From Mantis religiosa (Eukaryota > Arthropoda > Insecta > Mantodea > Mantidae), in assembly GCA_030765055.1 (NCBI GenBank), contig CM060950.1:273970468-274034467 (forward strand): DNA of 64,000 nucleotides, given 5' to 3'. Position numbers and translations under genes: made by a program. Of the stretch, positions 53,107-64,000 are shown piece by piece (position 1 is the first letter of the stretch; every line of letters begins with the position of its first letter). Below the pieces are notes generated by a model. That model had not been told where the DNA came from, ran no database searches, and was given only the letters and a program-made list of their open reading frames with translations.

Positions 53107-54421
53107 GTGGAGGCTGGTGGGTTAAATTATTGGTGGTGCACAAATGAAAAATAAAATACAGAGTAGTAATGACTCACCTATTTATACAGATTCTCTGCTG
53201 TTCTCTCCTTAGACCTTGCGAATCTATCGATGACTTTTGCGTTGAAGTCGCTGAACTTCATAACAAAATCTCTCTCAATTGAAAGCATTGCTAATGCTGT
53301 CAATCGGTCTTGTGACATTGTGTTCCTAAGGAAAGTTTTTATTCTTTTTAAAGTTGAGAAACAGCATTCTGCTTCAGCAGTAGACATTGGCATAGTTAAC
53401 AGTACTCGGAGGAGTTTGACATATTCGCTGAATGTAGTGCATAAATTGTTTTCCTTATTGAAGTCCATCAAGCACAAAGCGCCGGACATTCCACGAAATT
53501 CCTCTCGACTGTAAATTACAGTCAGTTCTCTACGAATTTTTGTTCCAATGATAAAAGAATAGAACCTTGTTGTTTCTCTAAGGGAAACCTCTGGAAATGT
53601 CTTAGAAATTTTCTTGATGAAACAAAGTTGAGGCTACCAGATGCCCCGTGAAGCTAAATCTGTCCTTTGCTTCTCTAAGAATGTCACATACTTCAAGAGC
53701 TTCTCTTCTTTTCACATCATGATCTTCTATTCTTCTCCTCTTAATTGCAGTTTCTTCGTGTTCCTCGATATCCACGATATTTCTTACCTTTTGCACTTCC
53801 CTTTTAAATGCGTTTAGCTGGGCGATGGCAAACGTTGCATTGCAGTCTCGTTTCTGCAGCTGATTCAAAAAAATGTCCACATGTGGCATGATCTTGTAGA
53901 AGAAAGACAGCCAGAATACAAAATTATAATCTTTCAAAGTGGCCATAAACCCAGAAGCCTGAACAAGTGTGGCGTTGTTGTTTAACAGAGCTCTCTTCTG
54001 AATAACCTCCATGCATTTAATTAAATTCTCCCTGTGTTCGAAAAACAGAGCACACAGAAGCTAAGTCTGAAGGTCACGCTATAGATGTTGCTAAGAGTAG
54101 GAGGAGATAGGTTTATAAACCTCCATTTAAGCAATGTATAAGAAGCCCCTCCCATCTCTTCACCTTACCGCAACACCGCCAGAGAGCCAGCATTTGGGCG
54201 AAATCTAACTCTTCACTGCAAACCTGCGGCTCCTACGGCTAATCACTGTTTATTTCGACTTCTGCGGTCATGGGCAGCTACAGACGATAAGCGTAATTGA
54301 AACATGTTTGTATATAAACAATGCAAACAATTAAAGCTTTAATGTGCAAAATACACCTGTTGTATATTCAGAATCAGTGGGTGTAGCGCAAACCTACAAC
54401 CTTATGGAGGAACTGCCCCTG
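53107..54421 (-). mobile_element. ZMYM1-like hAT transposon, truncated
   Basis: The right end reads, on the minus strand, CAGGGGCAGTTCCTCCATAA, a typical terminal inverted repeat start of this hAT family. The left end GTGGAGGCTGGTGGG is a degenerate partner. The 1.3-kb interior holds only the C-terminal third of the transposase. No 8-bp target duplication is seen; instead the ends touch a 237-242 bp direct repeat. Confidence 0.72.
53178..54045 (-). pseudogene. hAT transposase C-terminus (ZMYM1-like), one frameshift
   Basis: Reads LVQASGFMATLKDYNFVFWL, IMPHVDIFLNQLQKRD, then a basic segment (ETAIKRRRIEDHD) and RFSFTGHLVAS. After a one-base deletion near 53605 it continues ISKTFPEVSLRETTRFYS and FSEYVKLLRVLLTMPMSTAE, then AECCFSTLKRIKTFLRNTM, ending at 53178. 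The last part is the hAT C-terminal dimerisation domain (PMSTAEAE.CFS.LK.IK). The N-terminal zinc fingers and the first catalytic acidic residues are absent. A domesticated host protein is unlikely given the frameshift and terminal repeats. Confidence 0.85.
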
Positions 54422-54663
54422 ATTTTTAGTGGAAATCAATATAAAACTAGTGGTACGCCACAGGTGGTGAAATGAAATGTAAGGTCATATCGATATCGTG
54501 TCTAATGAGGGGTAGTGTTTCCCGCCACTATGCTAGGTATATAATATTCGAGTAATACTACTACCTGAAGCTTATCACATTATCAAAGATGTGAATATAT
54601 GTTTATTTTGTTGTATTATTTGGCTAAAATTGAATTTAATATAGTGTTATTGCAAACAACTTT
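54422..54663 (+). repeat. Direct repeat R, right copy (242 bp)
   Basis: Begins at the base after the hAT terminus (CCCCTG/ATTTTTAG) and repeats the sequence left of the element, ending TGCAAACAACTTT. Confidence 0.93.
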
Positions 54664-55639
54664 TAAGTGGCTACTTAGTATTATCCTAGCCATCCAGTAC
54701 ATAAATATCACATTGAAATTGATCTTTAGCAACTCCTAGTCACGGCTAGCATTTACAGACAGTCATATTGTAAGGTTGTCCCTGGTGTTAACGTCATCCC
54801 ACTAAAATGAGTAGAATAGCGAAACATGGTCAAAATGTGAGCGTTTACGGGAATCGCATCACCAACTCTTGAGAATGACGTAGGGTGACCAACTCTGCCG
54901 TATTTCTTGGGATTTCCCGTATTTGAGCCTATTTTTTTTTCATAATCTCTCGGCTCTCGTATTTTCAGGCTCATTGTGCGTTTTCTCCCTTTTTTACGTA
55001 CATATGTACAAATATTTTTCAAGGTTTTACATTTCCCGCAGACGGCCAAAATGCGTTGAAACGTTGGACAGCAGAAATCCGCTTTTCTTGTCTGCAAACA
55101 AATGAACGCATTGAATGCTTGCCCCACGCCTTCACTTCCTTTCTTCCAATAGTTCCTTCCGGTATTTCTGCAATGAAAATACAGAAGTAGAAACAATTGT
55201 TCTGGTTTATATTAGTTTCTTTGTGAATATTGGAAATGTTTTCAATCAGAAAGCAAAGTATTTGGAGAATTCCGATCTTAGTTTATTAGAATGTCATGAA
55301 GTTGAAAGTTAGTAAAGTTAGACAGAGTAAGAATGATATATTTTTTGGTATTGGTACTCATAAATTGTTAGCCATTGTTGTTGATTCAAATTTGAAATCT
55401 AATAGTGAGAAAAACTGCATTGAATTCTATGATAATTTATATTCTTACTTAGTTAACAATTTGATGGTAGTTCAAAGTGTTTAATTCCACTATGTCTAAA
55501 AAGGGAATTAGCATTCAATGACATGCATGGAGTTGTGGAATGTGCCAAGCTGGATTGTGTGAATGAAGATGAATTATATGAGAAATTTTGTAGTTATAAT
55601 GATGCAATTAAATGTGCTGTAATTAACCTACCCAGCATT
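54664..55639. other. No gene seen
   Basis: AT-rich DNA; frames are short and unrecognised. Confidence 0.35.
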
Positions 55640-55765
55640 CGCCTAGTGACCCAGTAAACCCTCCGGAAAAGCCTATGGGTCAGGTAAGTCGGCTACGGGA
55701 ATCGAACCCGGCCTCTCGAATGCGGGCGGCAGACGAAACTGCCTGAGCCATCCCACTCGATTCTA
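55640..55765 (-). mobile_element. tRNA-derived SINE (family B), minus orientation
   Basis: The reverse complement starts TCGAGTGGGATGGCTCAGGC (A-box region) and has CCGGGTTCGATTCCCGTAGC (perfect B-box). The body continues CTTACCTGACCCATAGGC. Same family as 34021-34172. Confidence 0.82.
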
Positions 55766-56744
55766 GAATAGATGCTGGAGAGTAAATACGCGAGGAAATA
55801 TCAGAGCAGAATAATGGAAAGTGCAACCAGAGAACACACCGTTTTATGATTACTTATCAATGTTATCGTAGCCACCAATGAGCCATAAAAGTCTAATAAA
55901 TGTTATGCAACAACTTTTATCGAGACCATTCAGCACTATTTAGTAACTGAAATATCAAATAGCATTTTGGAAAAGACTGATTTGTTGCTAGCATTTGAAA
56001 GTCAAAAGTAGAAAATAATAGAAGCAATGGGCCAAATTTAATCAATAATTCAAATCAACCCATGGTTGTAACAGCCCCAGTGAACCAAAGCCTTCCAACC
56101 CGACTGCCGGTCTCACGCCCACATAAGCATGGTAGAGCCGGGTGATCGTCCAACCGATACGAGGTGCAGATATGATCAGCACCTCGGCACTCCCAGCCGG
56201 AAAGTTGGGTTACGCAACCAGGGTGCTACCTAGCGTACGTACTTCATGGCAAAGCGAGGAAGCGTAACGGGGAAAAGTCCAAACACAGAGATGTTCACGT
56301 GAAGATATCGCACATGCACGGTGAGTCCAGGGTATATACACTCTGTTCAGATGCAATCTTGTCTTCTGAACAGCAATATGTCATTCATCGGTAGACGTGG
56401 GAAATCACACTTAACGTGATTGAATATTGTAAGAAGCAGAAAGTTGGAGAAATCAAAATCCTTTGTGATTCCTCAATAGATACTGCTGATGAATAGTCTG
56501 GCATTGTATCTATGACACTTTAATCCTCCAGGTACGTTGAATCAGTCAGTAGATTGTTGTTTATCTTTCATTTCCGTGACATGTTTTACACATCGCGTAT
56601 CATTCGTCGCCATGTTGGAGGGGGGACTTATTTTATATAATGTGATGTAAACCAAACCTATGAATACGTCGTTATATTTATTTACATTTTCATTCAGGTT
56701 CATCTTCATTAAACTTTTGTTTTTGCAATTTTACGTCCTCCAAC
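55766..56744. other. No gene; GC-richer unknown block 56085-56330
   Basis: The block around 56085-56330 (CAACCCGACTGCCGGTCTCAC, GAGGTGCAGATATGATCAGC) differs in composition from its surroundings and may be another repeat, but has no second copy here. Confidence 0.3.
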
Positions 56745-56960
56745 CATAAGTCATATCGGACGGTGGATGAGATGGGTGAAATGATGCTCAACTGTGTCCA
56801 GGGTCCATGGAGCTTAGAGCTACCCGACATTCGTCTTTAAGGATAGGGGAAAACTCCGGAAAAAACCTTATCCAGGTAGCTCACTCAGACAAGAGATTCG
56901 AACTTGGGACCTCTTGAACGTGAGGCAGGCATGCTGCCATCTACGCTACCGAGGCGGGCT
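56745..56960 (-). mobile_element. tRNA-derived SINE (family D), minus orientation
   Basis: Reverse complement of the unit at 40731: head CCCGCCTCGGTAGCGTAGAT, B-box-like AAGTTCGAATCTC, body CTGGATAAGGTTTTTTCCGG, tail CGTCCGATATGACTTATGG. Confidence 0.85.
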
Positions 56961-57739
56961 AATATGAGATTGTGTAACATTAGTAATTGCAAAAATAGTA
57001 TCTAAAATTACATACACCTAATTTTGTAAAGCTTAAAACTGTAATGCATTTAAATCATGTGGTGTATTTTATGGCAATGGTCTATTTGTACAGAGTGCTG
57101 ACGCTTCAGTAAATTAGTTGTATTATCACATACGACTTATAATTACAGAAATTATTTATTATTAAAATATGAAAAGCTTTCCCTTAATGACATAGGGTTT
57201 TCTTTAACCGGAAGACATAAAAAATTGATAGTTATTCGGAAAAGGAATAAAATACTCAAACACGAAGCTCGAGGTTGGTAATATGCACATATACGATAAT
57301 AGCGACAATGGCAGTGATAGAACATTGCTGATTAGTGATTATATATTTGGCATTACTCTTCGCCAGTTGAGTAAATCATTTTGTTTTAGAAATTATTTGC
57401 GTTGTAAAGATTGATCACACTAGAAAATTAGTCATATTATCGTGCAATAGTTCCTATACGTAGTTCAATAGTTAATTAATAACAAAAGTGTAGTAACTAA
57501 ATTTAGTTGGGTTTCTCTCTTTTTTGCGTTATGAAAATTGCAGAAGATACAGCTATTTAGCCTCATTTTCATTATTTGGAAAGTATTACAATAAATAATT
57601 ACGTGGGTACAATTTAATGCATTTATTATAATTAAGATTATTTTTATGATTATGCACCCGTGTTGCGTATAATAGTTGGCTAACCTTACACATCAGACAC
57701 GCAACTTGCAAGCAGCAGCACAGTTGTGTCGTTGATGGT
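56961..57739. other. No gene seen
   Basis: AT-rich non-coding sequence. Confidence 0.35.
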
Positions 57740-58109
57740 TGAACCTACTACTCACAGGAGGAGCCTTTGACATTTTGCCATTTCGGGACGTTGTCCCATA
57801 CTGGCATGGTGGTGAGTTTTAATTACATAACGGTGGGTAGATGATGGTGAATAGATAATGTAATAGTTTTTTATTTAGTTGTTAGGGATTGGAAGTGTAA
57901 TGGATAATTCAGATATGTTTTGTAGGAGCCTATGGTGGAGCTAGCACTAGTGTGGGTCGCTTGTAGGTTTCACCGGGGTCGAGGTCATATTCCAACAGAC
58001 CGCGGATAAGACTACTGAAGCTGGAAGGTAGCTTGTTATAAAAACATGGAATAGGGTAAGGATGTAGTATGTGATTTTTGGGAAGGAAAGTTCTGCATAG
58101 ATATTATCG

Positions 58110-60613
58110 TTAGGGATGTACCAAGTGGAATCTGTTGCTATCCGTAGTTAGCGGTTTTGAAGGACTTGGAGTTTGTGGAGATGGGATTTTGCTGCAGTTC
58201 CCCAGACCTGTGCAAGCATAGGTTAGTGCAGAGTGGAGTATTTGCTTGTATATGAGCAATTTGATATGCAGGCTTATTGTCGATTTCCTATTATACAGAG
58301 GATACAGCATGGCCATCCTTCTGGACACTTTGTTTGCCACAGTGCTGATGTGTTGTTTCCACGTCAGACGCCAATCCAGGGTTACTTCGAGGTATGTAGC
58401 CTCTGTGGACCATTGTACTTCTTCTCCAGTCAGGCGGAGATTGGGTACATCTTGTAGAGTGCGGCGGGTGAATGTGACTGCCTGAGATTTAGTTGCATTT
58501 ATCTTCAGGCGCCAAGTGATGAACCAGGCAGATAGCAAATCAGCATAACGCTGAGCCTTGCTTACTGCATTAACATGGCGCTTAGATGTGACTGTTAATG
58601 GGGTATCATCAGTGAATAGGTAAAGGTTACAGCCTATTAGGGCAGGGAGGGTGTTTATATAGGTGAGGAATAATAGATGACCAAGGACACTACCTTGAGG
58701 TACCCCGGCGTGAATACCATAGGGCTGAGAACGTATGTCGTCCCTGGCAACGACGAAGGAACGGTTTTTGAGGTAGATGTTGATGAGGTGTATAAGATAT
58801 GCTGGGATATTGTAGTGGATGAGCCGTCATGCCACACCGAGTCAAATGCTCGAAAGATGTCAAGGAATAGTGCTGTAACGTAGTACCGGTTGTTAAACCT
58901 GCGTATAACAACGTCCATGGGGCGGAGTAACTGGGGAGAGGTCGAGTGCTGACGTCGAAAACCAAACTGCTCGGGTCGTAGTACTCTGTGCTGATTCAGC
59001 AGAAGTTGAAGGCGGGCCTGCAGTACCTTCTAGAAGATTTTACTAATTACTGGCAGCAGACTGTTGGGCCGGTGGCTGTTGATGTGCTTAGGATCCTTTC
59101 CTGGTTTAGGAAGGGTGATAGCCCTAGCGTGTTTCCACGCAGCTGGGAAATGAGCCAATAGCAGTAGACTGTTAAATAGGTGAACCAACAGTGTTATCCC
59201 TGCTGCCGGTAGTGCTTTCAAAGCAGCATTCAGCAAGTTATCAAACCATGCTGCTTTAAAGGGGCGCACTTTAGCCACAATACTTCGCACTTCTGCAACT
59301 GTTGTCAAGTGCGCTTCATCCACATTAAAAGGTGTGGAAAGAAAATCTTCAACACGAGACACTATTTCCTCAGAGAGCTCTTGGTCTTGAGAATCTGCTG
59401 GATGTAAAGTGGAGGCTAGATGTTCAGCCATTAAATCCACTTTTTCTCTCGTCTACTGTGGTGTTCTTCGGCCATCAGTCAGAGGTGGATCAGAGTAAGG
59501 TATGCACAGCAGCGCCTTGGACATACGCTAAAGTGATGAGTCCTGGGGATCAAGAGCACATAGTCGGCGTTCCCGCTCTTCATTTCGGAAGTCAGCAAGC
59601 TCTAATTTGACTAAGTGTTGCAGTATATTCCACTCCCTTTTATGTAAGGGATTTCGCGTGAGTTGAAACAGATGCCTAGCCTTATTCTTTTCGGCTATTA
59701 GCTTCCGCAGCTGTGAGGGAAGTGGTTTCTGTGCACTACAGAATTTGCGCCGTGGTGGACTGGCTTCAAACATTGCTTATACTATTGTAGAGGTAATGGC
59801 AGTAGCTAGGTTATCAGCTTCACCTACGGTGTTACATGGTGTATCCTCTGCTGATTTTGTTGCCATTATCTCCGTGTACTTACTCCAGTTGGTTAGACGA
59901 GGGTTCGGACAGTTTGGAGGGGCCTTGGCTGTTGCCCGGGCTTGATAGAGGAAAAGAATGGGGTAGTGGTCTGAAGAAATTTCTGGGATGGTAAGGATTT
60001 TCGGGTGACCGCGAATGTGCTGGAGGATAGCAATATCCAAACAGTCAGGTGGTTTGCGATCCCCGTATGCTATGGTTGGTGATGAAGGAGCAGGAAATGA
60101 GATTACGACGTTCCAGGTAGCGTTCCAGCACCATTCCTCTGTGTCTTCTGACTGTGGAGTTCCACTGCGGACTTTGGCGTTTAAGTCACCCATGGCTATG
60201 GTTTGCATTCCTGCAGAAAAGACTGTGTCCAGAACGCCGTGTGATACTGGTCTGTCTGGTGGAATGAATAGGGAGAAGATATTCAGGGGCCCTCTATTAG
60301 TTGTCCACTGTATACCAGTTGCTTCCAGTGCTGCTGTGGCTGCCAGATATAAACGATGATGCTAAATGGTGCGGTTTACATAGATGGCTTTTCCATCGTA
60401 ACCATCTGCCCAATCAGTACGATGGCAGAGCATTCCAGGTAAGGAAGCCTTCTGAGTACTAGAAAGCTGAGTTTCTTCCACCAGAAGGATCTGCACTTGG
60501 CTGACTGCTATGAAGTTTGATACTTCACTTAACTTGTTCCGGATAGCATTGGCATTCCAGGAACATACTTTGAGCCCAAGTAGGTCTGCTATCCTATTAT
60601 TCCTGTCTGCCAT
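58110..60613 (-). pseudogene. Jockey ORF2 (LINE C): endonuclease + reverse transcriptase, decayed
   Basis: ATG 60613 starts MADRNNRIADLLGLKVCSWN with AIRNKLSEVSNFI and LLVEETQL (endonuclease). GDLNAKVRSGTPQ and ISSDHYPILFLYQ follow from 60208. RT blocks: RPFKAAWFDNLL, KPGKDPKHINSHRPNSLLP, LDIFRAFDSVWHDG, and a catalytic box changed to FTDD (YLFTDDTP, near 58605-58620). The C-terminal thumb region runs LSAWFITWRLKINATKSQAV to 58110. At least five frame changes lie between 60362 and 58538. Confidence 0.78.
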
Positions 60614-60833
60614 AGCGTCCCATGAAGATGAAAATGGTGTTGACTATGATGATTTTAGGTGGGATGTTTTCAAGTCATTGTGCCAGAGCTTCAGCTAGGA
60701 CTGTAGCGAAGTCGGGTTGGTGATGGATGGGTATTCTGCTCATAAGGTTTAGAATTTGAGCATCTGGAATGGTAGGTTTTGGTAGGGATTGTTTTGGAAT
60801 ATTTGTGGTGGGCAGGATATGGACCGGCAGGCG

Positions 60834-62437
60834 CTAGTGGGCTGGTTGCTGCATTCCACTGTTGGAGGGACGTGGACGCGGCACGCTGTCCTTCTGAGCG
60901 GTTGCTCTAGCACTTCCAGATTTATCTAAGTTACTCCACAACTTAGATTGCTGTTTGGGAAACCTCATCTGGTCGACTTCCATTCCATTTGCATGGTATG
61001 GAGTGGTGTTTTCGGCTCTCTGGGTCTTAGCCGGGAGACTGTCCAATTGCTGCTGCGGCGGGGTATTCTGCTGATTAGTTTTCAGCGCCTCAGCATAAGA
61101 TGAATGCTGAATTCTGGTGACAGGTGGCAGGCCTGGGTATCTGGTACCCTTGAAGGCTTCCTTAGGAAGGCCCATTGGGTTTGGCACCTTTGGTGCACCA
61201 TCAAATCTGGTTCGCTGTCCGTTTTTGTTGAGTAGCATTTCCACTTGTGCCTCCTGCCAGACTGGGCACTTAGCGTAGTGGCATGAATGTGGGCCGCCAC
61301 AGTTGGAGCAAGCTGCCTTAGGTCTTGTTATTCCAGGAAGCGGGCAATCTTGTCATTTGTGAGCAGATTCTCCACAATAGGAGCAAACTGGCTCTAATTA
61401 ACAGCCAGCAGCACTGTGGGTGAACTACTGGCAGTTGGTGCACTGTAGTGGTTGACTGGCGGATGGTATGATTCAACGCGAATGACTGGAACGAAGCTGA
61501 CCCACCTGTTCAACTGGATAGCCTAATTCCTGAAGTCTGCTGGTGACATCTGCCTCCGTGGTTTACATAGGCAGGTCCTTCAGGGTGACGGAGGAATATT
61601 GGTGTCGTTCGTTGTGAACGAACAGAGGGAGGGTCCTGGTTGGCAGGAGATTTATTGGTGGAAGGAACAGCCTGAGGCTGTTGCTGTGCTGTGGCTGGTT
61701 GTGGTGGGGAAGGTGTAGGACACTTCCTTTTGTTGTTAGGTGCTGGTGTGGCAGGAGAAGGTACAGCTTGAGGCACATGTTGCTGCTGTACTGTGTCTGG
61801 TTTTGGTGTGGAAGGTGTGTCAAGACACTTTGTTTTCCTTGTTGAGGGTGTCGGTGTATCCTCCATAACTTGAGTCTCCATCGGTAACTCACTGAACCGG
61901 TTTGATGTTGGTAGTGGTTCCGGTCTCTGAAATACCTTTGGAGCTTTTGGATTTTTATTTTTATTTACCGGTGTTTCCCATTGCTGGGAAACACGCTTCA
62001 TCTGCTCACTAGCTATGAGATAATGGGTAATTGCCTCAATTCTTGCACGGTGAGCTGTGTAGAGCTGGAATTCTTGAAGTGCAGTTTCTGAATTTTCAAG
62101 GTTGAGGTAATTTAATACCTTTTGGTCAGCCTGCTCCAATTAGCGCAGTCTGGCTCTTTTTTTCCAACGTAAGCAATCTTGTATCCCCACAAGACAGAGG
62201 TACTACAGTGTCTACAATTAGGGGCTCAGGCAGATAATCCCTGAAATTCCCGCCGTTTGTGTAGTACACTAGCATATCAGGGTCCTCTGCATTACCAACA
62301 CTGTCATCTGCGCAGGGAAAATCGCTGGCACACATTAATTGTCCTTCTGCAAAACTATTTGCTCCACTCTGTGTTGCCATGATTGTATCAGGTAGCAAGA
62401 TAGAATGTCCAATCACAGCTCCAAATACAAACACCAA
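60834..62437 (-). pseudogene. Jockey ORF1 (LINE C), decayed
   Basis: An early piece holds MATQSGANSFAEGQLMC (ATG near 62380). The frame changes near 62135 to a 209-codon Pro/Gln/Thr-rich segment with SNRFSELPM and repeated PSPATPAPN-type tracts, then PIFLRHPEGPAYVNHGG, the start of the PRE_C2HC-like region. Downstream knuckles read CTNCQ, CSYCGESAHK..DC and CSNCGGPHSCHYAKC. The last piece (61244-60834) ends QHSSYAEALK and a polar tail. Role as for LINE A ORF1. Confidence 0.72.
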
Positions 62438-62440
62438 TCA

Positions 62441-62936
62441 GAACACACTGTCGACCAATCAGATGGCACCTGAGTTGGCTCTAGTTTGATGCGTGCAACA
62501 AGGGCTTCCAGGCCCTGCTGCACATGTGTGGTTGCTTAAAATGTGTAAAATATTGTATTTAGCACTTTACACAACCACAAAACACTGTATTTGCAGAATA
62601 TGTAGCAGGTAAACATGACACCAGAACTCTACATATCGCTGTGTGTGCACATTAGTTTTGTGTAGATTACTTCACACTTAATGACTAATTATATCCATGC
62701 ATATTTCACTGCTACTGCACTGTAATCCACATTTGCAGGTTTACATGAAGTGCATAAACACTGCTGATGCACTGCATTCCATATATAAATTCCACATATA
62801 AGCTTTACGTAAAAATTCACACTAGCTTCGATCACACAAATACACGTCCTCACGGCACGGAGATGCACAGTCGACTCACAACTCGCAAGTGCTCCAATTG
62901 TGTTTCGTCTCTTACTGTATGCTAACTTGACTATGA
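62441..62936. other. Possible 5' UTR/flank of LINE C; no gene
   Basis: No coding motif. Repeated CCAATCA boxes (62410-62465) precede the LINE C ORF1 on the minus strand (as TGATTGG) and could be promoter elements, but this is speculative. Confidence 0.3.
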
Positions 62937-63055
62937 GTATTGCTTCGGAGGGGATTTGGCACCTCGAATAGACTGATCTCTTGTACCTACGCTCCAAGAG
63001 GGGCACCCCGGGAGGGAGGATGAGGTGAGAGGAGACAGAGACTCAGCTGAAGATG
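62937..63055. repeat. Repeat family Z copy
   Basis: Contains GGAGGGGATTTGGCACCTCG, AGACTGATCTCTTGTACC and CCCCGGGAGGGAGGATGAGG, the best-preserved copy in the window. Compare 18360-18515 and 52541-52670. Confidence 0.68.
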
Positions 63056-64000
63056 GGAGAAACAACTCTTGACACATGTCCTGTGAAAAACAGTGTGAAT
63101 GAAGCAATGTGTTAATATCTTCTCGATTCACTTTTATTTTAACATTTTAATAACTGAAGGAAATGTAAAATGTGCGTTAAAAGTGAAAGCTAAAGAAATT
63201 AAGTACTATTAGACATTCTTCCGTGTACTATTGAACTACACTGCTGCCAAAACGAAGTTGTACACTCATTAAGAACTCTCATTCGTTTCAGTTATAATGT
63301 AATTATATGTTTCCAAAACTAGTTCTGGTTCTATAAATATGATAGGTTGGATCTAGTGAATGATTTTGTACTAGTTTAGAGTTCATGTGATCAGCATTAT
63401 GAGTATAATCAGGAAGACAAGGCCTCAGTAGTGGCATTATAATATTGTGTATTATAATAAAATGATTATACAATACAGTTGATGGTAAGAAAGGGTGATG
63501 CACTAAATGAGTGACGTATAAACATTTTGCTTGCATTTCAAATATTACACTATAAGGATATAAATGTATATCACATCATCAATGAGCAGTTGTAGTTTGT
63601 AATATATAGTGTACATAGCATATGGTGCAATTTTTATGCACTGGGGGCTGTATTTTACACTACATTAAATTATCTCACACCCTGATTATTATTCCATGAA
63701 ATATTTGCAGATGCTTTGGAAACAACTAGTATGGGCAACATGTTTGAAAGTTAAATATTGCATATTTCAACATACACTGCTTAGCACAAATAACCAATTT
63801 AACAAACACGAAGGATAATGTATTTCAGTTATTTCCAGTTTATTTCCTTATATGGAAAAACTATTTGGAGAAATGTAACAGAGCGTGACAAAATTTTTCA
63901 AATACAAATTAAAATAAGTTGAATAATGACTCATTCAAACTTCAGAGATTCTTGTACACAACTTTTTAAATAATTAAAAATTCTCACTCAATCTTTTTTT
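63056..64000. other. No gene seen
   Basis: AT-rich sequence without recognisable motifs to the right edge. Confidence 0.4.

Larger units (their letters stand above)
57740..62440 (-). mobile_element. Jockey-clade LINE C, full length but heavily decayed
   Basis: Right to left: ORF1 (62437-60834) with three zinc-knuckle blocks, ORF2 (60613-58110), and a 3' UTR to about 57740 (CATTTCGGGACGTTGTCCCA). Motifs are Jockey-type but clearly a different family from LINE A. Many stops and frameshifts indicate an older insertion than LINE A. Confidence 0.78.

Noticed and set aside
62410..62465. CCAATCA boxes as a host promoter
   Set aside because: Clustered boxes lie at the LINE C 5' side with no host gene nearby; promoter activity cannot be supported.
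1..64000. A coherent defence, biosynthetic or CRISPR-like system
   Set aside because: All multi-gene blocks are explained by transposable elements; no operon, CRISPR repeat or accessory enzyme set is present.

Overview
The window looks like eukaryotic, almost certainly insect, genomic DNA. It is AT-rich and repeat-dominated, with long microsatellites, tRNA-derived SINEs, several LINE clades, Penelope-like elements, Tc1/mariner-type and hAT DNA transposons and one gypsy LTR element. The element set (R1, Jockey and CR1-like LINEs, mariner-like transposases, SINEs with A/B boxes) suits a large-genome insect such as a cockroach or a relative; the exact taxon is inference. There are no bacterial-type operons, CRISPR arrays or rRNA genes, and no functional tRNA gene.

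Layout. 1-3.9 kb: minus-strand R1-type LINE whose ORF2 is broken only by one amber stop and whose 5' end folds back into a perfect 137-bp inverted repeat. 5.26-6.42 kb: degenerate Penelope-like element (PLE) bounded by inverted terminal copies, each with a hammerhead-ribozyme-like core. 7.56-12.33 kb: full-length but frameshifted minus-strand LINE whose ORF1 starts with a hydrophobic leader and a 2A-like NPGP motif. 12.94-13.44 kb: second PLE piece (GIY-YIG endonuclease); 13.9-14.1 kb: a PLE-like palindrome with a complete hammerhead fold. 15.0-16.6 and 17.8-19.3 kb: two dead mariner-type transposons, each carrying a short retroposed insert with recognisable target-site duplications. 19.4-20.0 kb: the only candidate host-gene exon (proline-rich terminal exon with splice acceptor and polyA signal). 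20.7-23.4 kb: a ~0.6-kb tandem array interrupted by a third, TIR-bounded mariner. 24.1-24.5 kb: 5' scrap of a LINE with a second 2A-like relic. 28.6-31.8 kb: CR1-like LINE with an intact 913-codon frame, apparently inserted into a DDE transposon whose transposase lies at 32.0-33.2 kb. 35.35-37.98 kb: gypsy element with LTRs and GTAT target duplications, internally deleted. 34-43.4 kb also holds several SINE copies and an hAT relic. 43.6-62.5 kb: three minus-strand LINEs (two Jockey-clade, one Tx1/L1-like lacking its reverse transcriptase), separated by a ZMYM1-like hAT transposon that sits exactly between two 237-242 bp direct repeats.

Nothing here acts as one pathway. The window is a stratigraphy of mobile-element insertions: SINEs inside mariners, a mariner inside a microsatellite of a tandem array, and a LINE inside a DNA transposon. 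The most informative features are the self-cleaving-ribozyme-like motifs linked to PLEs, the 2A-like leaders of the LINE ORF1s, a short dispersed repeat seen four times, and the direct-repeat-bracketed hAT.
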